A DNA stretch of 13,286 bases from Oscillospiraceae bacterium (lineage in GTDB: Bacteria > Bacillota > Clostridia > Oscillospirales > Oscillospiraceae). Of the stretch, positions 6,466-13,286 are shown one piece after another; the stretch's first letter is position 1, and each line of letters begins with the position of its first letter. Below the pieces are notes generated by a model, which was not told the DNA's origin, did no database searches, and worked only from the letters and a program-made list of their open reading frames with translations. The position numbers and the translations under genes were made by a program. The DNA lies in contig JAFOJR010000001.1 of assembly GCA_017420125.1 (NCBI GenBank), positions 1 through 13,286 of the forward strand, in the 5' to 3' direction.

Positions 6466-7557
6466 TTATTTCACACGGACAACGCATTCCAGCGTCTTGC
6501 CGTCTACCGATGCGGTAACAGTGGTGGTGCCTTTTGCAACAGCGGTGACCACGCCGGAGTTGCTGACGGTAGCAACAGATTCATCCTTTACCTTCCAGGT
6601 TACGTCCCCTTGGGCACCGGTTACTTTTAATTGATAAGACTCTCCGGCAGAGAACAAAGTGAAGTCTTCTTTATTCAGTTTAAGATTGCCGTTGGAATCA
6701 TCGGAATCACTGGGAGAAGCAGAAGCAGTGACAGACGCCGAAGGAACTGCTCCCACGGTGACCTGGCAATCGGCCGTCAAATCGTTGTATGTTGCGGTGA
6801 TGGTGGCAGAGCCCTCCGCCACGGCGGTCACCAGACCGGAATCACTGACTGTGACGATGGCTTCATCTGAGCTGGTCCAAGTGACTGCGCTGCTGTCAAC
6901 AGCAGAGGAAGAGGCGGCCGGGAATACGGAAAGCCGGGTGGTGTCGCCTACAGCTTCCAGCTGAAGCTCACTGGGAGAGATGGTAATATTATCGCCGACA
7001 GATGGGGAAACTTGGGTAGTACCGCTTTCCTCCGGCAGGGCAGGGGCACCCTTTTCGCCAAATAGAGTTTTGATAATGGAGACGACGATGAAAAGGGCGG
7101 CGATGATCAAAATAATGGAGCAGAAAAAGAAAAACCGGCTCCAAAACGGATTTCGTTTTTTAGGGGGTGCCTCTTGCGGGGGATTGCTTTCCACGGCCTG
7201 GGGCGGCGGAGTTTGCACTTGAGGCGGAGTTTGCACTTGCGGCGGAGTTTGTGTTTGAGATGGGGCCTGCGATTGAGGCAAAGCCTGCGATTGAGATGGG
7301 GCCTGCGATTGAGACGGGGCCTGCGATTGAGACGGGGTCTGCGATTGAGGCGAAGCCTGCACTTGAGCAGGTGCTTTTTTTACGGGTTTCCGCGGGGCAG
7401 CAGCGGCCTGCCCTTTTCCGGCCAGACGCTTACCACCTTTCCGGTTGACTGGTTGTTTGGATGCAGGTGGGGGCACTTGGCGATAGTGGCAAAACGGGCA
7501 GCTTTGATATCTTGCATCATACTGTTGTCCGCAATTGGGGCATTGAATTCGATCCAT
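6466..7557 (-). CDS. Zinc-ribbon, single-pass membrane protein with two bacterial Ig-like (BIG_2) domains
   Basis: The 363-residue protein is a mosaic. CPNC (6-9) and CPFC (20-23) form an N-terminal zinc ribbon. A basic linker (34-62) and a Gln/Ser/Pro-rich repeat (66-120) follow, then a basic patch PPKKRNPF and one membrane helix (about 141-164). Two BIG_2-type Ig-like domains come last (about 190-268 and 291-363), each with a signature such as VTVSDSGLVTAVAEGSATITA. Without a signal peptide, the ribbon should be cytosolic and the Ig-like domains outside. Function is unknown; Ig-like domains commonly mediate adhesion or cell-wall binding. AGGAGG lies 8 nt before the ATG, and a good promoter lies at 7653-7681. 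It precedes pfkA by 17 nt; a functional link is unproven. Confidence 0.85.
   Translation of the reverse strand: MDRIQCPNCGQQYDARYQSCPFCHYRQVPPPASKQPVNRKGGKRLAGKGQAAAAPRKPVKKAPAQVQASPQSQTPSQSQAPSQSQAPSQSQALPQSQAPSQTQTPPQVQTPPQVQTPPPQAVESNPPQEAPPKKRNPFWSRFFFFCSIILIIAALFIVVSIIKTLFGEKGAPALPEESGTTQVSPSVGDNITISPSELQLEAVGDTTRLSVFPAASSSAVDSSAVTWTSSDEAIVTVSDSGLVTAVAEGSATITATYNDLTADCQVTVGAVPSASVTASASPSDSDDSNGNLKLNKEDFTLFSAGESYQLKVTGAQGDVTWKVKDESVATVSNSGVVTAVAKGTTTVTASVDGKTLECVVRVK
7205..7366. repeat. 18-bp tandem repeat, nine units, coding
   Basis: Nine contiguous 18-bp units lie inside the Ig-like protein gene. On the plus strand the middle units read GATGGGGCCTGCGATTGA or close variants; the first three have diverged toward GGCGGAGTTTGCACTTGA. 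They encode six-residue Gln-Ser/Pro-rich units (QSQAPS, QVQTPP). Because the unit is a multiple of three, copy-number change would keep the frame and alter only the length of the linker between zinc ribbon and membrane helix. Confidence 0.9.
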
Positions 7558-7652
7558 AATATAGGCCTCCTGTTCTGTTATACCCGAGCGAGCGGGTAGA
7601 AATCCACTCAGCAGGCGAAGTTGTCTGCAGCTGAAAAAGATTGGATATTCTT

Positions 7653-7681
7653 ATCATACCCGCTTCTTAAAAGCACGTCAA
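7653..7681 (-). promoter_or_regulatory. Promoter of the Ig-like protein / pfkA operon
   Basis: On the minus strand TTGACG (7681-7676) and TATGAT (7658-7653) are separated by 17 bp, with A/T runs upstream. Transcription would start near 7646 and leave an 88-nt untranslated leader. The leader contains a TACCCG/CGGGTA hairpin (7581-7598) just before the ribosome binding site. Confidence 0.75.
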
Positions 7682-7748
7682 CAAAATACAGGAAAAATTG
7701 AAAAATTTTTGTAGAATTGCGGGGGAAAAAGCAAAACCACGCGACACC

Positions 7749-7777
7749 TTGACCGGTATGCGCTTTTTCGTTAGTAT
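7749..7777 (+). promoter_or_regulatory. Promoter of the ArsC/Spx-like gene
   Basis: TTGACC (7749-7754), a 17-bp spacer and TAGTAT (7772-7777), overlapping an alternative TATAAG. The promoter is divergent from the one at 7653-7681 and would give a leader of about 97 nt before the GTG at 7881. Confidence 0.6.
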
Positions 7778-7803
7778 AAGAAAAACAAAGCTTGTTTATG
7801 CAG

Positions 7804-7849
7804 TTTCCCGGCAGATGATCCCCCAAAGACGCTTTTTCATGCCGGGAAA
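7804..7849 (+). promoter_or_regulatory. Large hairpin in the 5' leader of the ArsC/Spx-like gene
   Basis: TTTCCCGGCA (7804-7813) is perfectly complementary to TGCCGGGAAA (7840-7849), enclosing a 26-nt loop. No T-run follows, so it is not a terminator. It lies within the predicted leader, about 15 nt before the AAGGAGGG ribosome binding site. It may stabilise the mRNA or regulate translation; its role is unknown. Confidence 0.55.
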
Positions 7850-7880
7850 TAACAAAGGTGCAAGAAGGAGGGAATACACC

Positions 7881-8216
7881 GTGAACATTCAAATTTACGG
7901 CAAAAATAAATGTTTTGACACCAAAAAAGCGCAGCGTTTTTTTCAAGAACGAAAAATTAAAGTGCAGATGATCGACTTGCCCCGATATGGGATGCGCCCC
8001 CGGGAGCTGGAGTCGGTAAAAGCGGCAGTGGGTGGTCTGGAACCCCTCATCGATCCCAAAGCAAAGAATGCGCCATTGCTTCAATACTTGGCTTACGAGG
8101 CGGATAAGATGGAAAAATTACTGGAAGATCCCACCTTGCTGCGCACACCTATCGTGCGCAACGGGAAACAGGCAACAGTGGGATATTGTCCGGAAATCTG
8201 GAAAACATGGGAGTAA
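7881..8216 (+). CDS. ArsC/Spx-family thioredoxin-fold protein (arsenate reductase-related)
   Basis: The 111-residue protein has the ArsC/Spx fold: a thioredoxin-like start MNIQIYGKNKCFDTKKAQRF with a single cysteine at position 11, then LIDPKAKN and the C-terminal family motif RTPIVRNGKQATVGY. Cysteine 11 is the expected redox centre. Spx proteins have a CxxC here, but the partner position is Thr14, so this resembles the ArsC-like reductase branch rather than Spx itself. No arsenic-resistance genes are nearby, so arsenate reduction is doubtful and a thiol-redox role is an alternative. The start is GTG at 7881, with AAGGAGGG about 8 nt upstream; the frame is open to 7698 but has no ribosome binding site there. 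The htrA gene follows 109 nt downstream. Confidence 0.85.
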   Translation: MNIQIYGKNKCFDTKKAQRFFQERKIKVQMIDLPRYGMRPRELESVKAAVGGLEPLIDPKAKNAPLLQYLAYEADKMEKLLEDPTLLRTPIVRNGKQATVGYCPEIWKTWE

Positions 8217-8232
8217 GGAAATACGGCCGATT

Positions 8233-8260
8233 GTTTCAAATTCTTTTCAATTTCTTCATG
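8233..8260 (+). promoter_or_regulatory. Phased direct repeats upstream of htrA
   Basis: TTTCAAATTCT (8234-8244) and TTTCAATTTCT (8245-8255) are adjacent 11-bp repeats with one mismatch, and a weaker CTTCATG follows at once. The one-helical-turn spacing suits a response-regulator operator. In Bacillus subtilis, htrA-type genes carry repeated TTTTCAYA-like octamers upstream, bound by CssR. The likeness is partial, so the assignment is tentative. Confidence 0.35.
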
Positions 8261-8325
8261 ATTTGGTCATAAAACGGCAGTAAGATATCTTTGCAATGAA
8301 TTTTATGGATTAGGAGCGAAGCAAA

Positions 8326-9654
8326 ATGTATCATGAATATCCATTTGAAAATAGTGACGAACGCAACATTCCCCTGGATCAAAGCCAGTACCATGTAGAA
8401 TGGGACGGGGCTGATCAGACGCAGGGAGGCCATCAGAACCGGCCGGTGAAGAAAAAGAGAGCCGGCAGAGTGGTGGCGTTGGCTTTGGCCGGAGCGATTG
8501 TTTTAGGGGTAGCCGGTGGGGGGATTGCCTATTTTATAGCTAATCGAGAGCCTCAGAAAGCCACGACCCTGCAGGTCGGCAGCAGAGAGCCTATCCAGTT
8601 GAACACTATGCGGGTGGACACCGGGAAAAAATTGACACTGCCGGAGGTATATGCCGCCAACGTGAACTCCACAGTAGGTATTTCGACAGAAGTAACCACA
8701 ACCAATGTATTTGGACAGCGGGTCTCTGGTGTGGCGGCCGGGTCTGGATTTATTCTCACAGAGGACGGATATATTTTGACCAACTATCACGTGGTCAGTG
8801 GCGCACAATCCATTCAGGTAACCATGTATGACGAGACGAAGTACAGCGCCCAACTGGCGGGCTATGATGAGGATAATGATATTGCTGTGTTGAAGGTGGA
8901 GGCCACTGGGCTTCAGCCGGTGATTCTGGGGGATTCCAGCCAGATGAACGTAGGAGAAGCCGTTATGGCCATCGGAAACCCGCTGGGCGAACTGACCTTC
9001 ACATATACTACAGGGATTATCAGTGCATTGAACCGCTCTGTTACTGTGTCCGGCACGTCCTACAACATGATCCAGACAGACTGTGCTATCAACGAGGGCA
9101 ACTCCGGCGGCCCTTTGTTTAATGAATATGGTGAGGTAATTGGTATCGTATCTGCCAAATATGCCTCCAGCGAAATTGAAGGCCTGGGCTTTGCAATTCC
9201 GATCAACAATGTGCTGGAATTGGTGCAGGATATTATGGAAAATGGCCGGGTAACCGGGAAACCTTCTATGGGTATCGTGGTGTCCACCGTGACAGAAAGT
9301 GTTGCCAACCAATATAATTTAAAAGTTGGTGCCTGTGTCAACGAAGTAGAGGAAGGAAGCTGCGCAGAAGCAGCAGGTTTGCGGCAGGGCGATATTATTA
9401 CAGCCATTGGCGATAAAAAAATAACCACTGCGGATGAATTGATTGCAGAAAAGAAGACCTATAAAGCAGGAGAAACCACAACACTGACGGTATATCGAAA
9501 TGGGGAATCCCTGACGTTGGAAATTGTCTTTGATGAAGAGAAGCAAACCACGGAAGACGCCACCGTGGAAGGAGGGAATAACCAGAACATTCAAGGAAAC
9601 AATGAATTTGGTGATTTTGGAGGCGGAATGCCGTTCTTCGGCTTTGGCTTTTGA
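8326..9654 (+). CDS. HtrA/DegP-like membrane-anchored serine protease
   Basis: HtrA proteases degrade or refold misfolded proteins outside the membrane. The 442-residue product has an acidic/polar cytosolic N-terminus, a basic stretch KKKRAGR, one membrane anchor (about 48-71), a trypsin-like domain (about 105-300) and one PDZ domain (about 315-402). The tail is rich in Asn, Gly and Phe and ends FFGFGF. The catalytic triad is complete: His155 in TNYHVV, Asp185 in DNDIAVLKV, and Ser260 in EGNSGGPL. This is the standard Gram-positive membrane-tethered architecture with a single PDZ. The ATG at 8326 has AGGAG about 9 nt upstream. Direct repeats upstream (8233-8260) may be an operator. A bidirectional terminator follows at 9712-9749. 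A long antisense frame inside is only a shadow of this gene. Confidence 0.94.
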   Translation: MYHEYPFENSDERNIPLDQSQYHVEWDGADQTQGGHQNRPVKKKRAGRVVALALAGAIVLGVAGGGIAYFIANREPQKATTLQVGSREPIQLNTMRVDTGKKLTLPEVYAANVNSTVGISTEVTTTNVFGQRVSGVAAGSGFILTEDGYILTNYHVVSGAQSIQVTMYDETKYSAQLAGYDEDNDIAVLKVEATGLQPVILGDSSQMNVGEAVMAIGNPLGELTFTYTTGIISALNRSVTVSGTSYNMIQTDCAINEGNSGGPLFNEYGEVIGIVSAKYASSEIEGLGFAIPINNVLELVQDIMENGRVTGKPSMGIVVSTVTESVANQYNLKVGACVNEVEEGSCAEAAGLRQGDIITAIGDKKITTADELIAEKKTYKAGETTTLTVYRNGESLTLEIVFDEEKQTTEDATVEGGNNQNIQGNNEFGDFGGGMPFFGFGF

Positions 9655-9711
9655 TCGGGAAAAATAAAAACCAACTCTGCGCTGCGGCGCATACGCATAA
9701 GAGATTTCAAA

Positions 9712-9749
9712 AGAACCCCCGCACTGTCATTTGGACAGCGCGGGGGTTT
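9712..9749. terminator. Bidirectional terminator between htrA and the transglutaminase-like gene
   Basis: AACCCCCGC (9714-9722) pairs with GCGGGGGTT (9740-9748), extended past one A-C mismatch by CTGTC/GACAG with loop ATTTG. TTTCTGCTTT follows on the plus strand and TTCTTTTG on the minus strand. The two flanking genes converge here. Confidence 0.85.
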
Positions 9750-9754
9750 CTGCT

Positions 9755-11350
9755 TTAGTTGTTTTTTCGTTTGCGGAACAGGAATACTGCCGTTGCAGCG
9801 CAGATGAGGACCGCTACGGCAATCAGGATCCACAAACCGTTGCCGAAAACAAAATTCGACGTAGTTTGCTTTGTGGTCAGAGTACGTTCCAGCTGCGGTG
9901 GAGTTTCGGTGGACTGTGAAAATTCCGTTACGTCCTGAAGTGGTTGCAGGTTTTCCAAATTTGTTTCGATGATGCGGCTGTCAAAATCATTTTTGGTCGA
10001 TTCAGACGGAGAAATGGCAACGACTGTCAGCAAATTCGAAGCAACAGACATTTCCGAGAACTGCGCTCCATCCGAAAGGCTGGAGGCTTGCATCACCGGT
10101 TGAAGTTCATCGGTTGCGGGGTTGAAGCGATAGATATTGTCGCAGGTACAGAGATAGAGGTAAGTTCCGTCTCCATGCACGTAATAAATCTGTTCATCGA
10201 AACGGTCGATTTTTTTTATCGGAGCATCGGATGTGCCGTATGTCGTCTCCATTACGCAGTTTTCCGCACGATTCAGGAAATACCACCGGCCGCCGATGTA
10301 ATTAAAGCGCGTGTTAGACCAATCGTTTCCGCTGAAAAAGAATTCCTGTTGAAACGCATTCGACCGATCCGCTTTGGGTGTGTGGGAAACCTGGCTGGTT
10401 CCCTTTTTTAACAGCCGCCAGTTTGGGTGTTCCAACGCCATGATTTCCTGATCGCTTTTAAGAAAATATTTATGGTTGACCGCCCCAATATCCCAGGGAT
10501 CTGCGTTGTGTTCTTCGCATTCTGTCCAGCCGTCAGGATACCGGCTGTCGTCCCATGTAAGATCTGCGTGATACCATGTGCCGTCGATTTTAACCATGGC
10601 CCACTCATGCTGGATGTCTTCACAGGAAACAGTGACGGCGTCTATTCCGCAATCATTCAGCAAATAGACATACGCCAATGCATAGGCGTCGCATACGGCC
10701 ATTTTTTCACAAAATACATTTGCTACATCGTGATATTTGCTTTCGTATGTCATAAAGCCCTTTTCGTCAAAGCCTTTATGGTCCGGATAATTCAGCAAGG
10801 CGATAAGATAGTCATACAGAACCAGCGCTTTTTCCGCATCACACATGGATTCCTCTACCACGGAAAGAGCGGCTTGATATTCCCTTTCAATAATGGCTCG
10901 ATCATGATTTAGATGGGTCACATCACATGTGCCGTCGGGATTCTGATAGGTAGGGTTGTAAAAGACTTCCACAGCAATCAGGTTGTTTTCTCCCACGCCG
11001 AATTCGTCGGCATTTTCTGTGGGCTCTGTATCAATGCTTACAAGGCAAAAATCTTCTTTGTTTTCTCCAAAAACAAATGTGCCATAATCGGACCTGGCTT
11101 TTTCCACGGCGTCCAGTGCACGCTGGTATTCCGGAGAAAACCGATCTGCGTACATATCAACCGTAAGCTGCATGTCATGGACGTCAATGTAATTTTCCCC
11201 GGCCAAAAGGGCATCTTTCACACGGTTGTACAAGACATCCGCCTGTTCTTTTGAAATGTTGCCGGCAGCGTGGGTGGAAACGGGAGGCAGCACAGCAAAG
11301 AGGAGAACGACGCCAATGACGGCACATACAGCGTTGCGTATCTTTATCAT
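9755..11350 (-). CDS. Secreted, membrane-anchored transglutaminase-like domain protein
   Basis: The 531-residue protein begins with a signal peptide (MIKIRNAVCAVIGVVLLFAV, probable cleavage after VSTHA near residue 28). It ends in a membrane helix plus RKRKNN, so it is anchored with its bulk outside. A transglutaminase-like core (about 170-270) has the papain-type triad: Cys220 in AVCDAYALAYVYL, His248 in QHEWAMVKIDGTWY and Asp263 in HADLTWDD. The second half (about 340-460) has aromatic repeats such as GGRWYFLN, QIYYVHGDGTYLYL and NIYRFNPATDEL, resembling beta-propeller/DUF5050-like strands. Such clostridial proteins are thought to act at the cell surface as proteases or cross-linkers; the substrate is unknown. 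I start at ATG 11350, since ATAGG lies 10 nt upstream. TTG at 11359 would add three residues. The promoter is at 11408-11436. Confidence 0.88.
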   Translation of the reverse strand: MIKIRNAVCAVIGVVLLFAVLPPVSTHAAGNISKEQADVLYNRVKDALLAGENYIDVHDMQLTVDMYADRFSPEYQRALDAVEKARSDYGTFVFGENKEDFCLVSIDTEPTENADEFGVGENNLIAVEVFYNPTYQNPDGTCDVTHLNHDRAIIEREYQAALSVVEESMCDAEKALVLYDYLIALLNYPDHKGFDEKGFMTYESKYHDVANVFCEKMAVCDAYALAYVYLLNDCGIDAVTVSCEDIQHEWAMVKIDGTWYHADLTWDDSRYPDGWTECEEHNADPWDIGAVNHKYFLKSDQEIMALEHPNWRLLKKGTSQVSHTPKADRSNAFQQEFFFSGNDWSNTRFNYIGGRWYFLNRAENCVMETTYGTSDAPIKKIDRFDEQIYYVHGDGTYLYLCTCDNIYRFNPATDELQPVMQASSLSDGAQFSEMSVASNLLTVVAISPSESTKNDFDSRIIETNLENLQPLQDVTEFSQSTETPPQLERTLTTKQTTSNFVFGNGLWILIAVAVLICAATAVFLFRKRKNN

Positions 11351-11407
11351 ATTATTCAAACCTATCTCTTTTATTTTTCGCTTGGTTCCGTGGAATACAC
11401 AGGGCTC

Positions 11408-11436
11408 ATTATACAGGATAAATTGCCACCTTGCAA
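11408..11436 (-). promoter_or_regulatory. Promoter of the transglutaminase-like gene
   Basis: On the minus strand TTGCAA (11436-11431) and a perfect TATAAT (11413-11408) are separated by 17 bp. The predicted start near 11401 leaves a leader of about 50 nt. Confidence 0.8.
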
Positions 11437-11495
11437 AAAAATCAGAAACTTTTTGCAGAAAAATAGTTTGGCCTTTTCAGATGCCAAAGCAACAA

Positions 11496-11531
11496 ATCAG
11501 GCGCCGGAAAATTCGTTTTCCGGCGCCTGAT
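11496..11531 (-). terminator. Terminator of pepF
   Basis: A perfect 16-bp stem (11496-11511 with 11516-11531) closes a four-base loop (TTCG on plus, CGAA on minus). On the minus strand TTTGTTGCTTT follows. It lies 36 nt after the pepF stop and separates pepF from the transglutaminase-like gene. Confidence 0.88.
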
Positions 11532-11567
11532 GGGATCTTTGGTGCAGATTGTCACCTGCCAAAACAG

Positions 11568-13286
11568 CTATTGGCCAGAGAGGGAGTCCTCCATTTGATC
11601 CAACAAAGAGGAAAATACGCCCAAAGCGTGCTCAATGGGTGCGGGTGTGGTCATATCTACGCCGGCGCCCCGCAGCAGATCGATGGGGTCCTGGGAACAG
11701 CCGCCGGATAAAAATCGGAGATAATCTTCCGCGCCGTCTGCGTCTAAAATGCGTTGAGACAGGGCGATGGCGGCAGAAAAGCCAGTGGCATATTGATAGA
11801 CATAAAACGGCGTATAGAAATGTGGGATGCGTGCCCACTCCATTTCGATACCGGTATCCAGCACCACATCCGGGCCAAAATACCTTTCGTTGCAGTTGCG
11901 GTACAGTTCACAAAGACGATCCGCCGTCAAAGGTTCCCCTTGGGCAACCAGCATATGGGTTTTCTGTTCAAATTCTGCGAACATCGTCTGTCGGAAGACG
12001 GTGGTACGGAACTCTTCCAGAAAATGATTGATAAGGTACAGCCGTTCTTCTTTCTTTTCCACTTTAGATAGCAGATGGTGGATCAGCAGGGCTTCGTTGC
12101 AGGTGGATGCCACCTCTGCCACAAAAATGCGGTATCCGGCGTACTGATACGGTTGGGCCTGATTGGAATAATAGGTGTGCAGCGCGTGTCCCATTTCATG
12201 AGCCATCGTAAAAATGCCGCTGAGATCATTTTTATGATTCAAGAGGACATAAGGATGCACGCCATAGGCCCCCCAGGAATATGCGCCGCCCCGTTTGCCC
12301 CGGTTTTCATATTTGTCCATCCAGCGTTCAGCAAATGCCGCTTGCAGAACAGCCTGATATTCCCTGCCCAGCGGGGCCAAACTTTCCAGAACGGTTTCCT
12401 TCGCTTCGGCAAAGGGGTATTCCATCGAAACATCCGGCACCATGGGAACATATAAATCATACATGTGCAGCGCATCCACCTTCAGAAGACGCTTGCGCAG
12501 GGACATATACCGATGGAGCAGGGGCAGGTGGGCATTGACGGTTTCCACTAGGTTGTCGTAGACGTGTTCGGGAATCCGATTATAGAACAGGGCGGAGGCC
12601 CGGGTGCTTTGAAATCCTCTGGCCCGGGCGAAAAACAATGCCTGCTTTGCGTTGGCGGAAAAGGTGGAAGCCAGCATATTGCGGTAACTGCCATACGTGG
12701 AAAACAAGGCCTGGAAAGCGGATTTGCGCACATCCCGATTGGGACTTTTCAAGAAGGAGATATACCGTACTTCTGTCAATTCGGTTTCCCTTCCCTTGTC
12801 ATCGGAGATGATGGGGAATTTTAGATCCGCGTTGGTAAAGGCGCTGAAAATATCACTGGGGCTGCCAGCCATTTCCCCCGCGGCAGAAAGCAATTGCTCC
12901 ATCTGGGCAGAAAGGACATGGGCCCGATTGCGCACGATTTCCGTCAATGTCCGGCGATAAGGGATAAGAACGTCTTCATCCAAATACCGCTGTAAGGTTT
13001 CTGCCGGAATGGAGAGAATTTCCGGTTCCAGGAAAGAAACCGCTTGGCTGAACTGGACAGACAGGCGAGTGGTGCGGTCTGAAAAATCCTGATACGTGCT
13101 GTTGGCCATATCTTCATGGAGCCGCTGATTGGCATAGACGATCAGCTTTTCACAGCGCTGTTCCAATTGGAACAGCGCATCCAGACAACTGGCAATTTAC
13201 TGGGCGGATTGTGCCAGTGTATCAGCAAACCGGTCGGGCAGCAGAGGGATTTCTTTCTCTGCTGCCTGGTATTCTGCCAGGAAGGC
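11568..13286 (-). pseudogene. pepF: Oligoendopeptidase F (M3 family), interrupted by an in-frame TAA; 5' end beyond window
   Basis: PepF is a cytosolic zinc metallopeptidase that cuts short peptides. The open frame 13196-11568 holds nearly the whole enzyme: family stretches such as KLIVYANQRLHEDMANSTYQ near its start, the zinc site HEMGHALHTYYSN (HEMGH at 12200-12186) and, 24 residues on, the third ligand Glu in FVAEVASTCNEALL. However, TAA at 13199-13197 stops the frame. Upstream of it the same frame stays open to the window edge (13286-13200) and encodes AFLAEYQAAEKEIPLLPDRF and ADTLAQSAQ, which fit the expected PepF N-terminal region. So the gene carries one nonsense codon, for example CAA to TAA. 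Restart at TTG 13166 is possible but has no ribosome binding site. It could be a recent pseudogene, a truncated but active gene, or a sequencing error. Confidence 0.75.

Noticed and set aside
5792..6634. 280-codon plus-strand frame opposite pfkA
   Set aside because: It is an antisense shadow of pfkA and the Ig-like gene, with no ribosome binding site or recognisable domain.
7205..7366. Possible CRISPR-like array
   Set aside because: The 18-bp units are contiguous with no spacers and encode an in-frame peptide repeat.
8503..9312. 269-codon minus-strand frame inside htrA
   Set aside because: It is antisense to a clear HtrA protease with a full catalytic triad. The peptide is Cys/His-rich with no recognisable fold.
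13197..13199. Recoded TAA (alternative genetic code) in pepF
   Set aside because: TAA is the normal stop of rplT, rpmI, infC, the UPF0340 gene and the transglutaminase-like gene in this window.

Overview
The window is a piece of chromosome from a low- to mid-GC Gram-positive anaerobe, most likely a clostridial gut bacterium (Oscillospirales/Ruminococcaceae-like). I infer this from the protein sequences, strong GGAGG ribosome binding sites, sigma-A promoters with 17-bp spacers, tRNA genes that encode their own CCA, an infC-rpmI-rplT operon with a long leader, an ECF-transporter S component and an M3 oligopeptidase. Almost everything is housekeeping or envelope biology. I see no phage, IS element, CRISPR array or defence island.

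Layout. Positions 1-61 hold a strong leftward promoter for a gene beyond the left edge. At 284-602 lies a complete small transcription unit: promoter, tRNA-Thr(TGT), tRNA-Tyr(GTA) and terminator. At 697-1431 is an acyl-ACP thioesterase. At 1695-2799 an ECF S component and a UPF0340/TIGR01440 protein form a two-gene unit behind a structured, unassigned leader. It ends at a terminator shared with a convergent EamA permease (2919-3806, minus). Also on minus, infC-rpmI-rplT (5088 to 3919) has a perfect promoter and a leader of about 200 nt with an attenuator. Upstream of it, again on minus, a zinc-ribbon/membrane/Ig-like protein (7557-6466) is followed by pfkA (6448-5456), apparently as one operon. 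From the divergent promoter region at 7558-7880, the plus strand carries an ArsC/Spx-like thioredoxin-fold protein and an HtrA/DegP serine protease. Two minus-strand genes close the window: a secreted, membrane-anchored transglutaminase-like protein (11350-9755) and an oligoendopeptidase F gene (pepF) running off the right edge.

How the genes relate. IF-3, L35 and L20 form the classic translation operon, and L20 probably represses it through the leader. HtrA, the transglutaminase-like protein and the Ig-like protein all act at or outside the membrane. PfkA is core glycolysis.

Most worth a second look: (1) pepF is interrupted by an in-frame TAA at 13197-13199, while homologous sequence continues on both sides; (2) the infC leader has a terminator whose 5' arm is perfectly complementary to an upstream leader segment; (3) infC appears to start at AUU; (4) the S-component leader is structured and matches no riboswitch I recognise; (5) the Ig-like protein ahead of pfkA contains an 18-bp tandem repeat. 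I did not find a convincing new multi-gene system.
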